Shown piece after piece: positions 17,140-25,435 of a stretch of 64,000 nt of DNA. The stretch comes from an uncultured Microbacterium sp. (GTDB taxonomy: Bacteria; Actinomycetota; Actinomycetes; Actinomycetales; Microbacteriaceae), in contig NZ_CALBRW010000015.1 of assembly GCF_937927635.1 (NCBI RefSeq), forward strand, positions 7,666 to 71,665, written 5' to 3'. Numbering within the stretch: the stretch's first letter is position 1; each line of letters starts with the position of its first letter. Made by a program: the position numbers and the translations under genes. The notes below the pieces were generated by a model. The model searched no databases. It saw only the letters and a program-made list of their open reading frames with translations, and was not told where the DNA came from.

Positions 17140-17220
17140 CCGACACCCCGTGCTGACGTCCACACCCCGTGCTGCAGACGCCCACAGCACGGGGTGTCGG
17201 CCGTATCCCGGGGTGTCGGG
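17140..17220. terminator. Four-copy CACCCCGTGCTG repeat forming a bidirectional terminator-like hairpin
   Basis: CCGACACCCCGTGCTG at 17140-17155 is perfectly complementary to 17185-17200, giving a 16-bp stem. A second direct copy of the core sits in the loop (17163-17174) and a fourth partial inverted copy is at 17207-17220, so alternative hairpins are possible. It lies between the convergent ABC permease (ends 17126) and EamA (ends 17255) genes, the place for a bidirectional terminator. No T-tract is present. Confidence 0.55.
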
Positions 17221-17254
17221 CCTCAGCGGCAGGTCAGCCGGATCGGCCGAGGCA

Positions 17255-18229
17255 TCACTCTACGAGGATCGGTTCCACCGCAGCGGATGCCTCGGCCGCG
17301 GCCGGCTCGCCGAGCTTGACGACCACGACGCCGGCCATCACCAGCAGGGCACCCAGCAGCTGGACCGGCTCGGGGAGCTGTCCCACCAGCATCCAGCCGA
17401 AAAGCATCGCGGCGATGACCTCGGCGAGGGCGACGAAAGATGCCAGTCTCGAGCCCAGCATCCGCGTCGAAGCGATGCCGAGCACGTATGCCAGCGCGGT
17501 CGCCAGCAGGCCGATGGCCAACACGGGTACGAACCAGGGCACGGAACCGAAGCGGTAGGCGACGTCGTCGAGGTTCCAGTGCATGGGCAGCACGCCGGTC
17601 AGGCCCGCCGTGGTCAGGCCCAGCGCGCCCAGCAGCAGCCCGACCCCGGCGAGGGCGATGGGCGGCATCCCGGTGTCCTCGCGGGCGGAGAGCACGAAGT
17701 AGGTCGCGGCGCCCACCATCGCGGCGAGCGCCCAGAAGATGCCGCCGACATCGACGCGCGCGCCGGTGAGGATGTCGAGCATGAGGATGAGGCCCGCGAA
17801 GGCGATCACCGCGCCCAGGATGCTGCGGCCGGTGGGCTTCTCGCCGCGGCGCAGCCACAGCCACAGCACGACCGCCACCGGTGCGGTGTACTCGATGAGC
17901 AGCGCGATGCCGACGTCCATCACGGCCACCGCCTGGAAGTAGCAGAGCTGCGTGGCGGTGACGGCCAGCAGTCCGTAGGCGATGATCATGCCGGCGTTGC
18001 GGCGCAGCACGTGCCAGCGACCGCGCATCGCGAGGATCGTGGGGACCAGCAGCACGAGGGCCGCTACCCACACCCGCGCGGTGACGGCCGCACCCGGGGT
18101 CCAACCCGCATCGATCAGGCCGCGCGCCCACGCGCCGGACATGCCGAACGAGAATGCCGCGCCCAGCGCGACCAGCAGACCCGCGCCGACGCCCGTGCGC
18201 GCCCGGGTGTCATATGCAACATGCCCCAT
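17255..18229 (-). CDS. EamA/DMT-family transporter
   Basis: A 324-aa integral membrane protein with about ten spans in two EamA repeats, a drug/metabolite-transporter architecture. The first span is GLLVALGAAFSFGMSGAWA; repeat two begins near GGIFWALAAMVGAATYFVL. Such proteins export amino acids, metabolites or toxic compounds. ATG 18229 is preceded by TAGTGT eight bases upstream, consistent with leaderless transcription. It is divergent from a CGNR zinc-finger regulator only 39 bp away, which suggests that regulator controls it. Substrate unknown. Confidence 0.88.
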   Translation of the reverse strand: MGHVAYDTRARTGVGAGLLVALGAAFSFGMSGAWARGLIDAGWTPGAAVTARVWVAALVLLVPTILAMRGRWHVLRRNAGMIIAYGLLAVTATQLCYFQAVAVMDVGIALLIEYTAPVAVVLWLWLRRGEKPTGRSILGAVIAFAGLILMLDILTGARVDVGGIFWALAAMVGAATYFVLSAREDTGMPPIALAGVGLLLGALGLTTAGLTGVLPMHWNLDDVAYRFGSVPWFVPVLAIGLLATALAYVLGIASTRMLGSRLASFVALAEVIAAMLFGWMLVGQLPEPVQLLGALLVMAGVVVVKLGEPAAAEASAAVEPILVE

Positions 18230-18266
18230 GAGTGATGACACTATTCCTGTGCGATGTAAGGTGTCA
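18207..18266. promoter_or_regulatory. Divergent promoter region with three GTGTCA boxes
   Basis: GTGTCA occurs at 18207-18212 and 18261-18266, and its complement TGACAC at 18236-18241; the first and the complement form a GTGTCAT/ATGACAC inverted repeat. The boxes span the start regions of both EamA (minus) and the CGNR gene (plus). TAAGGT (18257-18262) is six bases before the CGNR ATG and TAGTGT (complement 18238-18243) eight bases before the EamA ATG. A shared operator for the CGNR protein is the simplest reading. Confidence 0.45.
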
Positions 18267-18268
18267 AC

Positions 18269-18805
18269 ATGATCTTCACCAGTGACACGGAAGAGGCGCT
18301 GCGCGCTGCCGTCAGCCTGGTCAATTCCGCCGAGGAGCCGGACACCCTGGCGACCACCGACGACTTCGCCGCCTTCCTCGATGAGTACCCGTACACCGGC
18401 CGCATCGACCGCGATGACGCCGAACTTCAGGGTCTGCGCGCACTGCGCCCGCGGCTGCGGGACATGCTGCTGGCTCCCCGCGACGAGATGGTCGAGCACG
18501 TCAACGCCGCCCTCGCCGATGCCACGCTCACCCCGCGCCTGACCAGGCACGATGCGGCCGACTGGCACCTGCACGCCGTCGCCGACGACCATCCGCTGCC
18601 CGAGCGCATCCTCGTCGAGACCGCCATGGCGCTCATCGACGTCATCCGCGCCGACGAGGGCAGGCGGCTGGCGGTCTGCGAGGATGCCGACTGCCGGGCC
18701 ATCGCGCTGGACCTCAGCCGCAACCGATCCAAGCGCTACTGCTCCACCACCTGCGCGAACCGCAACGCCGTCGCCGCCTACCGGGCGCGGCAGGCGCAGG
18801 GCTGA
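18269..18805 (+). CDS. ABATE/CGNR zinc-finger putative transcriptional regulator
   Basis: A 178-aa protein: an N-terminal ABATE (ginI-type) ligand domain and, from about residue 134, a C-terminal CGNR zinc finger with the pattern C-x4-C (CEDADC), then SRNRSKRYCS and CANRNAV, ending in a basic YRARQAQG tail. This family is considered DNA-binding and often lies next to a transporter or enzyme it controls. The gene is divergent from the EamA exporter, 39 bp apart, with shared GTGTCA boxes. Leaderless start predicted (TAAGGT-N6-ATG). Confidence 0.88.
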   Translation: MIFTSDTEEALRAAVSLVNSAEEPDTLATTDDFAAFLDEYPYTGRIDRDDAELQGLRALRPRLRDMLLAPRDEMVEHVNAALADATLTPRLTRHDAADWHLHAVADDHPLPERILVETAMALIDVIRADEGRRLAVCEDADCRAIALDLSRNRSKRYCSTTCANRNAVAAYRARQAQG

Positions 18806-18875
18806 GTCCTCACGCCGATTCGGACACCCGCTCCGGCTACGCTCGAAGGCGGCACGACCCCGGGGGGGGGACACC

Positions 18876-19588
18876 ATGACCGACCAGCATTCGCTGGAGC
18901 CCGATGACGGCTATCCCGTCATCCCACCACCACCGGAACAGGCGGATACCGACGCACCGGCATACGGGACGGCTGCGACACAGCCATACGGAGCACACCC
19001 CGGCGTCCCGGCCGTACCGCCTCCCGGCGCGCCCATGCCTTCAGCACCGTACGGTTCAGCACCGTACGGTGCTCACCCGACCGCAACGGGACCCGCGCAA
19101 TACGCACCGCAACCGCCGTACGCCGCGCACTCCTCTCCTGCTGCTCCGCCGCACCCCACGCCGGCCCGCAGCTGCCTCCGCCTCCGGTGTGGGGCGGTCA
19201 GCCGCAGGCGCCCGCGAAACCGGCATCCGGCTCCGCGCGCTGGGTGACGCCGGCCATCATCCTCGCGATCACCGCGGGCGTCATCGTGCTGGTCGTGCTG
19301 ATCAGCAGTCTGCTGGCCACCGGCATCTTCACGAGCCCTCGCCAGAGCGCCCCCGATGAGCCCGTGGCCACGACACCCGCCGTGCCCTCGGACGAGACCG
19401 CCGCCGACGGCGACATCATCGCCGATCCGGCCACCATCGCCGAGCAGCTGCAGGCGAAGATCGATGCCTATCGCGATGCACGCAAGGACGGCTCGCTGTG
19501 GAAGAGGCTGGAGCACACCGATTTCAACGACACAGCCGTGAGCGCCTACCTGTTCTTCCTCACCGACATGCAGGTCGCGGCGACGTAG
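18876..19588 (+). pseudogene. Proline-rich single-pass membrane protein, apparently frameshifted
   Basis: The reading frame opened at ATG 18876 encodes a Pro/Ala/Tyr-rich cytoplasmic region (PYGAHPGVPAVPPPGAP, tandem SAPYG repeats from a duplicated 15-mer). It runs out of sense near 19165. The continuation is one frame away: PQLPPPPVWGGQ, one membrane span (PAIILAITAGVIVLVVLISS) and a ~75-aa outer domain ending at 19588. Adding one base in the CCCC run near 19154-19157 would fuse both into a ~237-aa protein of the common actinobacterial Pro-rich-plus-TM type. Either a real mutation or an assembly indel. A run of nine G (18862-18870) immediately precedes the start and doubles as the purine-rich ribosome site. 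Confidence 0.6.
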
Positions 19589-19636
19589 GGCGGTTTCACC
19601 GACAACTGACCGGGGGCGCGCCGGTACGCTCGAGTC

Positions 19637-20698
19637 ATGAGTGAATGGGTCAGTTCCGCCATCCGAGTCCTGGAGGCGGACGCCAACCGCTCCGCCGACA
19701 CGCATCTGCACCTGTTCCCCCTGCCGGCCGACTGGGGCATCGACCTGTACCTGAAGGACGAGTCCGTGCACCCCACCGGCTCGCTCAAGCATCGGCTGGC
19801 GCGCTCGCTGATCCTGTACGGCCTGGTCAACGGGCTCATCGACGAGGGCACGACGCTCGTGGAGTCCTCCAGCGGCTCCACCGCCGTGTCCGAGGCGTAC
19901 TTCGCGCGGATGCTGGGACTGGACTTCGTCACGGTCGTGCCGCGCTCCACCAGCCAGGAGAAGATCGACCTCATCGAGTTCTATGGCGGCAGCTGCCACC
20001 TGGTCGAGCATGCGTCGGAGATCTCGGCGGAGGCCCGCCGGCTGGCATCCGAGTGCGGCGGCCACTACCTCGACCAGTTCACCTATGCCGAGCGCGCCAC
20101 CGACTGGCGCGGCAACAACAACATCGCCGAGAGCGTGTTCAGCCAGCTGGCACAGGAACGGCATCCGATCCCCCGCTGGATCGTCGTCGGCGCCGGAACC
20201 GGCGGCACCAGCGCCACCTTCGGCCGCTACGTGCGCTATCGCCGGCATGCCACGCAGGTGGCCGTGGTCGACCCGGAGGGGTCGGCCTTCTACGCCGGCT
20301 GGAAGGGCGATGCGGATGCCACGGGCGCGCCCTCCCGCATCGAGGGCATCGGGCGCCCTCGTGTGGAGGCGTCGTTCGTGCCGAGCGTGATCGACGAGAT
20401 GATCCAGGTGCCGGATGCCGCCTCCGTCGCCGCCATCCGGCTGCTGCGCGAGCGCACCCTGCACTGGGCGGGCGGCTCGACGGGCACCAACCTGTACGGC
20501 GCTTTCGAGCTGATCTCGCGCATGCGGGATGCCGGCGAGACCGGCAGCGTGGTCACGCTGATCTGCGACGGCGGTGCGCGCTACGCCGAGACCTACTATT
20601 CCGACGAGTGGGTGGTCGCGCAGGGCTGGGATCTGGCCCCGCACCGCGAGCGCATGGAGCGGTTCCTCACCGGCGGCGCCTGGGGCCAGCTACGCTGA
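19637..20698 (+). CDS. PLP-dependent cysteine-synthase-family protein (Cds1-like)
   Basis: A 353-aa fold-type II PLP enzyme. The Schiff-base Lys lies in HPTGSLKHRLARSL (about residue 55), the phosphate-binding loop is VGAGTGGTSATFG (about residue 190) and SSSGSTAVSEAYFA provides the substrate loop. The segments NNNIAESVF and the C-terminal ICDGGARYAETYYSDEW match the actinobacterial family that includes the L-cysteine desulfhydrase Cds1 rather than biosynthetic CysK/CysM. Likely role: cysteine breakdown to sulfide, pyruvate and ammonia (inferred). Leaderless: TACGCT is six bases before the ATG. An ACT-domain gene follows. Confidence 0.85.
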   Translation: MSEWVSSAIRVLEADANRSADTHLHLFPLPADWGIDLYLKDESVHPTGSLKHRLARSLILYGLVNGLIDEGTTLVESSSGSTAVSEAYFARMLGLDFVTVVPRSTSQEKIDLIEFYGGSCHLVEHASEISAEARRLASECGGHYLDQFTYAERATDWRGNNNIAESVFSQLAQERHPIPRWIVVGAGTGGTSATFGRYVRYRRHATQVAVVDPEGSAFYAGWKGDADATGAPSRIEGIGRPRVEASFVPSVIDEMIQVPDAASVAAIRLLRERTLHWAGGSTGTNLYGAFELISRMRDAGETGSVVTLICDGGARYAETYYSDEWVVAQGWDLAPHRERMERFLTGGAWGQLR

Positions 20699-20702
20699 GC
20701 GC

Positions 20703-21212
20703 ATGACCACGCTCATCCTCACGGTCGCGGGAGCGGATCGCCCCGGACTCGTCTCCGCCGTCGCGGAGCTCACCGGCGCCTACGGGTGCAACTGGGAGAA
20801 CAGCAGCCTCGCCGAGCTCGCGGGCACGTTCGCGGGCGTCATCCAGCTGACCGTCGCCGACGACCGCGTCGACGAGCTGCGCGAGGCGCTGCGCGGGCTG
20901 GACGGGATGCTGGCGGTCACCGTCAGCACCGGCGCCGACGTCGACGCGCCCGCCGTGGAGCGCCGCGTCTCGGTGACCGTGCTGGGAGATGATCGCCCCG
21001 GCATCGTGCGCGAGGTCACCGGGGTGCTCAGCAGCCATGCGCTGAGCATCCAGAGCATGACCACGCAGACGCGGGACGCGGCGATGGCCGGCGGCCGGCT
21101 GTTCGAGTCCGCCGTCACGGCGACCATGCCGGCATCCGTCGACCTGGAGGCGCTGCGCGCCGACATCGAGCAGCTCACCCACGATCTGCAGGTGGACATC
21201 GCAGAAGCATGA
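20703..21212 (+). CDS. Tandem ACT-domain protein (glycine cleavage regulator-like)
   Basis: A 169-aa cytoplasmic protein made of two ACT domains, roughly residues 3-75 and 86-160. Each starts with a ligand-loop motif (GADRPGLVSAVAELTG and GDDRPGIVREVTGVLS). This is the GcvR-like layout, a small-molecule (often glycine or other amino acid) sensor without a DNA-binding domain. TACGCT lies six bases before the ATG inside the end of the preceding gene, so it may also have its own leaderless transcript. Its stop overlaps the start of the GlcD-like gene. Confidence 0.82.
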   Translation: MTTLILTVAGADRPGLVSAVAELTGAYGCNWENSSLAELAGTFAGVIQLTVADDRVDELREALRGLDGMLAVTVSTGADVDAPAVERRVSVTVLGDDRPGIVREVTGVLSSHALSIQSMTTQTRDAAMAGGRLFESAVTATMPASVDLEALRADIEQLTHDLQVDIAEA

Positions 21213-22591
21213 GCAGTGTCGACACCGTCATCGCAGACCTGATCGACGCGCTCCCCGAGGGCGCCGTGATCACCAACCCGGACTCCCTGGAGGCCTACCG
21301 GCGCGATCGCGCTGAGGACCCGGATGCCGGCACCCCGCTGGCCGTGGTGCGAGCCACCAGCACCGAGGACGTGCAGGCCGCCGTGCGCATCGCCGCGCGC
21401 GAGGGCGTGGGGATCGTGCCGCGCGGTGCGGGCTCGGGCCTGTCCGGCGGATCGTCCGCCGTGGACGGCGCCATCGTGATCTCGCTGGAGCGGATGCGCG
21501 AGATCCGCATCGACCCGGCGCTGCAGATGGCGGTCGTGCAGCCGGGCGCGTTCAACGCGGAGGTGAAGGCCGCGGCATCCGAGCACGGCCTGTGGTACCC
21601 GCCTGACCCCTCGTCGCAGGCGTTCTGCTCGATCGGGGGCAACATCGCCACCAACGCCGGCGGCCTGTGCTGCGTGAAGTACGGCGTGACCACCGACTAC
21701 GTCCTGGGTATGACGGTGGTGCTGGCCGACGGTCGTGCGATCACGCTCGGCGGGCCGCGCCTGAAGGACGTGGCGGGCCTGTCGCTCACCAAGCTGTTCG
21801 TCGGCAGCGAGGGCACGCTGGGCATCGTCACCGAGGCGACGCTGCGCCTGGTGCCCGCGCAGCGCACGCCCACCACGCTGGTCGCGGTCTTCCCGACCGT
21901 GGCCGGTGCGATCCAGACCGTCGTCGACATCAAGGCCGCCATGCGCCCGTCGATGCTGGAGTTCATGGACCAGATCACCATCAACGCCGTCGAGGACATG
22001 CTGCGGATGGACCTGGACCGGGATGCCGCCGCCATGCTCATCGTGCAGTCCGACGAGCCGGCCGAGGTCGCCGAGGCGCAGATCGCGACCATCGAGCAGA
22101 CCTGCGGGCTGCACGGCGCCACCGAGCTGTACGCCACCAGCGACCCCGACGAGAGCGAGGCGCTCATCGAGGCACGGCGTCAGGCCATCCCCGCGATGGA
22201 GAAGCGCGGGGCCATGCTGCTGGAGGACGTCGGAGTGCCGCTGCCCCGGCTCGGCGACCTGATCGAGGGCATGCGGCAGATCGCCGAGCAGCGCGGCATC
22301 GAGATCGCCGTGGTCGCGCACGCCGGCGACGGCAACACGCATCCGCTGATCGTGCTGGATCCCGAGGATGCCACCCAGCGCGCCCAGGCCGATCTCGCCT
22401 TCGGCGAGGTGATGGCCCTGGCCATCGGACTGGGCGGCACGATCACCGGCGAGCACGGTGTGGGGCGCCTGAAGCAGCCCTGGCTGGCGGACTACCTCGG
22501 CGACGACGTGCTGGAGCTGAACCTGCGCATCAAGAAGGCGCTCGACCCGCAGAACATCCTCAACCCCGGCGCGATGTTCGGCCGGGGCTGA
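21209..22591 (+). CDS. FAD-binding oxidase/dehydrogenase (GlcD/D-lactate dehydrogenase type)
   Basis: A 460-aa flavoprotein of the VAO/PCMH superfamily that oxidises 2-hydroxy acids such as glycolate or D-lactate. The FAD-binding PCMH domain is at residues ~40-215 (VPRGAGSGLSGGSSA, GGNIATNAGGLCCVKYG), and the FAD-oxidase C domain carries VVAHAGDGNTHPL and GTITGEHGVGRLKQ. It starts on an ATGA overlap with the ACT-domain gene. No Fe-S GlcF/GlcE partners are adjacent, so it resembles stand-alone D-lactate/glycolate dehydrogenases. Substrate not certain. Confidence 0.88.
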   Translation: MSSVDTVIADLIDALPEGAVITNPDSLEAYRRDRAEDPDAGTPLAVVRATSTEDVQAAVRIAAREGVGIVPRGAGSGLSGGSSAVDGAIVISLERMREIRIDPALQMAVVQPGAFNAEVKAAASEHGLWYPPDPSSQAFCSIGGNIATNAGGLCCVKYGVTTDYVLGMTVVLADGRAITLGGPRLKDVAGLSLTKLFVGSEGTLGIVTEATLRLVPAQRTPTTLVAVFPTVAGAIQTVVDIKAAMRPSMLEFMDQITINAVEDMLRMDLDRDAAAMLIVQSDEPAEVAEAQIATIEQTCGLHGATELYATSDPDESEALIEARRQAIPAMEKRGAMLLEDVGVPLPRLGDLIEGMRQIAEQRGIEIAVVAHAGDGNTHPLIVLDPEDATQRAQADLAFGEVMALAIGLGGTITGEHGVGRLKQPWLADYLGDDVLELNLRIKKALDPQNILNPGAMFGRG

Positions 22592-22609
22592 CCGAAGCCG
22601 GCCCCGGCC
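22580..22609. terminator. Bidirectional hairpin between convergent genes
   Basis: GGCCGGGGC (22580-22588) pairs perfectly with GCCCCGGCC (22601-22609) across a 12-base loop. The left arm overlaps the GlcD-like stop codon and the hairpin ends 7 bp before the stop of the convergent aldo/keto reductase. No T-run follows on either side. Confidence 0.5.
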
Positions 22610-22615
22610 GGCACC

Positions 22616-23629
22616 TCAGACCAGGCGGCGCTTCGGCGACACCGAGTACGTGTCCTCGACATCGGTGTTCGCGACGCCCGCGAGGGCGGCATCGATGGCT
22701 GCCATGACGTCGGCATCCAGCGTCACGCCGGAGGCCTTGACGGTCTCGGCCAGCTGCTCCGGGCGCGAGGCACCCACCAGCGCGGCTGCGACGTTCTCGT
22801 TCTGCAGCACCCAGGCGATGGCCAGCTGCGGCATCGTCAGACCGGCCTCGGCGGCGATGGGCTTGAGCTTCTGCACGGCGGTGAGGATGTCGTCCTTCAG
22901 CAGCCGCTCGATGAAGTGCGCACCGGAGTGCGGGTCGGTGGCACGCGAGCCATCGGGCACGGGCTGACCGGGCAGGTACTTGCCGCTGAGCACGCCCTGC
23001 GCCATGGGCGACCAGACGATCTGCGAGATGCCGAGCGACTGGGACGTCGGGACGACCTTGCCCTCGATCACGCGGTGCAGCATGGAGTACTGCGGCTGGT
23101 TCGACACCAGCTGGATGCCCAACTGCACGGCCAGGTCGTGGCCCGCGCGCAGCTGCTCTGCGGTCCACTCCGAGACGCCGATGTACAGCGCCTTGCCCGC
23201 GCGCACCACGTCGGCGAACGCCTGCATGGTCTCCTCGAGCGGAGTCTCGTAGTCGTAGCGGTGCGCCTGGTACAGGTCGACGTACTCCACGCCGAGGCGC
23301 GTGAGCGACCCGTCGATGGACTCGCGGATGTGCTTGCGGCTCAGACCGGTGTCGTTGGGGCCCTTCGGGCCGGTCGGGAAGTACACCTTCGTGAAGATCT
23401 CCAGGCCGGCGCGGCGCTGCCCGGCGAGAGCCTTGCCGAGCACGACCTCGGCGGCCGTGTTGGCATAGGTGTCGGCGGTGTCGAAGGTGGTGATGCCGGC
23501 ATCCAGAGCGGCGTGCACCGTCGAGATCGCGGCGGAGTCGTCGATCTGAGACGCGTGAGTGACCCAGTTGCCGTAGGTGATCTCAGAGACCTTGAGACCG
23601 CTGTTGCCGAGATAGCGATAGTTGACCAT
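22616..23629 (-). CDS. Aldo/keto reductase (YghZ/Kv-beta-like)
   Basis: A 337-aa TIM-barrel NADPH-dependent oxidoreductase. The catalytic tetrad is visible: Asp in TFDTADTYAN, Tyr of the same loop, Lys in EIFTKVYFPTG and His in VDLYQAHRYD. The segments MVNYRYLGNSGLKVSEI at the N-terminus and VWSPMAQGVLSGKY mid-protein match the AKR subfamily related to potassium-channel beta subunits and E. coli YghZ, which reduce small aldehydes. It is a monocistronic gene with a leaderless signal (TAGCGT-N6-ATG). Substrate unknown. Confidence 0.88.
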   Translation of the reverse strand: MVNYRYLGNSGLKVSEITYGNWVTHASQIDDSAAISTVHAALDAGITTFDTADTYANTAAEVVLGKALAGQRRAGLEIFTKVYFPTGPKGPNDTGLSRKHIRESIDGSLTRLGVEYVDLYQAHRYDYETPLEETMQAFADVVRAGKALYIGVSEWTAEQLRAGHDLAVQLGIQLVSNQPQYSMLHRVIEGKVVPTSQSLGISQIVWSPMAQGVLSGKYLPGQPVPDGSRATDPHSGAHFIERLLKDDILTAVQKLKPIAAEAGLTMPQLAIAWVLQNENVAAALVGASRPEQLAETVKASGVTLDADVMAAIDAALAGVANTDVEDTYSVSPKRRLV

Positions 23630-23687
23630 GGTCCAACGCTATCCGCTCACAGCCCGCACTGTTCGCGCGTCTGCCACACTTGTCGCC

Positions 23688-24347
23688 ATGTCCACGCTGC
23701 CGCGCCTGCTGTACGTCGAGGACGAGGCCGAGGCCGCCGCGATCGTCGTGGAGATGCTCTCGGACGAGTACCTCGTCGACCACGCGCGCACCGGCGAGGA
23801 GGGCCTCGAGCGCGCCCTCGGGCATCGCTACGACGTGATGGTCGTGGACCGTCGGCTGCCAGGGATGTCGGGTGCCGAGCTGCTGCAGGCGGTGCGCACC
23901 GCGCACATCGCGACCCCCGCGATCATGCTCACGGCGCTGGGCACCGTGGCCGATCGGATCAGCGGGCTGGATGCCGGCGCCGACGACTATCTGCTCAAGC
24001 CCTTCGACTTCGACGAGCTGCGCGCCCGGCTGCGCGCGCTGCGGCGGGGCCGTGGCGCCGGCACGCGACGGGAGATCGGCGACTGGCTGTTCTCGACGAC
24101 CTCCCTCGCGCTGTACGCGCCCGACGGCGACCGCGTCGCGCTGACCCAGGCCGAGGCCGATCTGCTGGAGCTGCTGACCTCGAGCCCCGAGCACGTGTTC
24201 TCCCGCGACGAGATCGTCGCCGACGTGTTCCCCGGCGGCTCAGCGGGCACGGTGGACGCCTACGTGCACTACATCCGCCGCAAGTCCACCCCCGAGATCA
24301 TCGACACCGTGCGCGCGCACGGCTACCGCAGCGGGATGCCGCGATGA
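23688..24347 (+). CDS. OmpR-family response regulator
   Basis: A 219-aa two-component regulator. The receiver domain (residues ~5-118) has the acidic pocket YVEDEAEA, the phospho-acceptor Asp in VMVVDRRLPGMSG (about residue 51) and the conserved Lys in YLLKPFDFDEL. A winged-helix effector domain follows (residues ~130-218, ending VDAYVHYIRRKS and TVRAHGYRSG). ATG 23688 is preceded by CACACT seven bases upstream. It overlaps the sensor kinase start by four bases. Being first of a same-strand run, it probably controls the redox genes that follow. Confidence 0.92.
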   Translation: MSTLPRLLYVEDEAEAAAIVVEMLSDEYLVDHARTGEEGLERALGHRYDVMVVDRRLPGMSGAELLQAVRTAHIATPAIMLTALGTVADRISGLDAGADDYLLKPFDFDELRARLRALRRGRGAGTRREIGDWLFSTTSLALYAPDGDRVALTQAEADLLELLTSSPEHVFSRDEIVADVFPGGSAGTVDAYVHYIRRKSTPEIIDTVRAHGYRSGMPR

Positions 24348-25339
24348 GCGCCCGCTCGGAACGCGCCGTCGCGGCCGATAAAGCCCGCGTGCAGCGCTCG
24401 GCGCTGCGGACGGGCCTGTGGGTGGGCATCGCCTCGGCCGCCGTCGTGGCCGTGGTCACGATCACGATCATCACCACGCTGCTGACGGCATCGCGACCCC
24501 GCCCGCACCAGCCGTTCGGGCGGCCCGGCGAGCCCCGCGGCGACCGCATCCTGGATCTGGACGACGTGCTGCCGGTGGTGATCGTGATGGGCGTCGTGGG
24601 CGTGCTGCTGCTGGGGGTGATCGCCTGGTACGCGTCGCGCCGGGCGTCCCAGCCCCTGGCGGAGGCGCTGAGCGTGCAGCGCGCGTTCGTCGCGGATGCC
24701 AGCCACGAGCTGCGCACGCCGCTGACCACCCTGAACAGCCGCATCCAGCTGGCCGAGCACCGGCTGCGGCAGGGCGAGGACGTCACGCCGGTCCTCGCCG
24801 ACCTGCGCCGGGATGCCGTGGTGATGGATGCCGTGCTCACCGACCTGCTGCTGGCGGCGGAGTCCGCCGGTACGAAGGAGTCGGATGCCTCCGCCTCGGC
24901 ATCTGTGGGAAAGGCGCTGCGCGATGCGGCGGCGGTCATCGCGCCGAAGGGAGCCGAGCGCGGGGTGCGCGTTCAGGTCGACGCCTCCGGGGAGCTTCAG
25001 GTCGCTGCGGAGCCGACCGCGCTGATGCGGGCGGTGATCGCGCTGCTCGACAACGCCGTGCGCTACAGCCCCGACGATGCGATCGTTCAGGTCACCGCGA
25101 CCGCGACCGCGCACCGGGCCGAGATCCGGGTGTCCGACCGGGGCCCGGGGCTGGGCGATATGGACTCGTCGAGGATCTTCGAGCGGTTCGCCCGCTCCAC
25201 GGCATCCGCCGAGCGTCGCGGGTTCGGGTTGGGACTCGCGCTGGTGCGCGATGTCGCGAACAGGTTCGGCGGATCAGTGCGCGTGGAGGAGTCCTCGCCG
25301 TCGGGCACGACGTTCCTGCTCGAGCTGCCGCTGCGCTGA
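24344..25339 (+). CDS. Sensor histidine kinase
   Basis: A 331-aa membrane kinase. Two membrane spans (about residues 24-47 and 77-99) flank an external loop of only ~30 residues (RPRPHQPFGRPGEPR), too short for a folded sensor domain, so it may sense within the membrane or through a partner. The H-box is FVADASHELRTPLTTL (phospho-His about residue 123), the N-box is LLDNAVRYSPDD, the D/F boxes are VSDRGPGLG and IFERFARS, and the G-box is GFGLGLALV. Partner of the upstream response regulator. The gene downstream encodes another small membrane protein that could be the signal input. Confidence 0.92.
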   Translation: MSARSERAVAADKARVQRSALRTGLWVGIASAAVVAVVTITIITTLLTASRPRPHQPFGRPGEPRGDRILDLDDVLPVVIVMGVVGVLLLGVIAWYASRRASQPLAEALSVQRAFVADASHELRTPLTTLNSRIQLAEHRLRQGEDVTPVLADLRRDAVVMDAVLTDLLLAAESAGTKESDASASASVGKALRDAAAVIAPKGAERGVRVQVDASGELQVAAEPTALMRAVIALLDNAVRYSPDDAIVQVTATATAHRAEIRVSDRGPGLGDMDSSRIFERFARSTASAERRGFGLGLALVRDVANRFGGSVRVEESSPSGTTFLLELPLR

Positions 25340-25435
25340 GTCGTCTCCTGGGAATCGTCGATCCGAAAGCTATGAGAACGGCGGGGCGGGCCGATTCTTG
25401 GTGCTGTCTTGGCGGACGCGCGGGACAGTCATGCC

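Noticed and set aside
14905..18805. Biosynthetic gene cluster implied by the drug exporter
   Set aside because: No synthase, ligase or tailoring enzymes are adjacent, so the exporter is more likely a detoxification pump.
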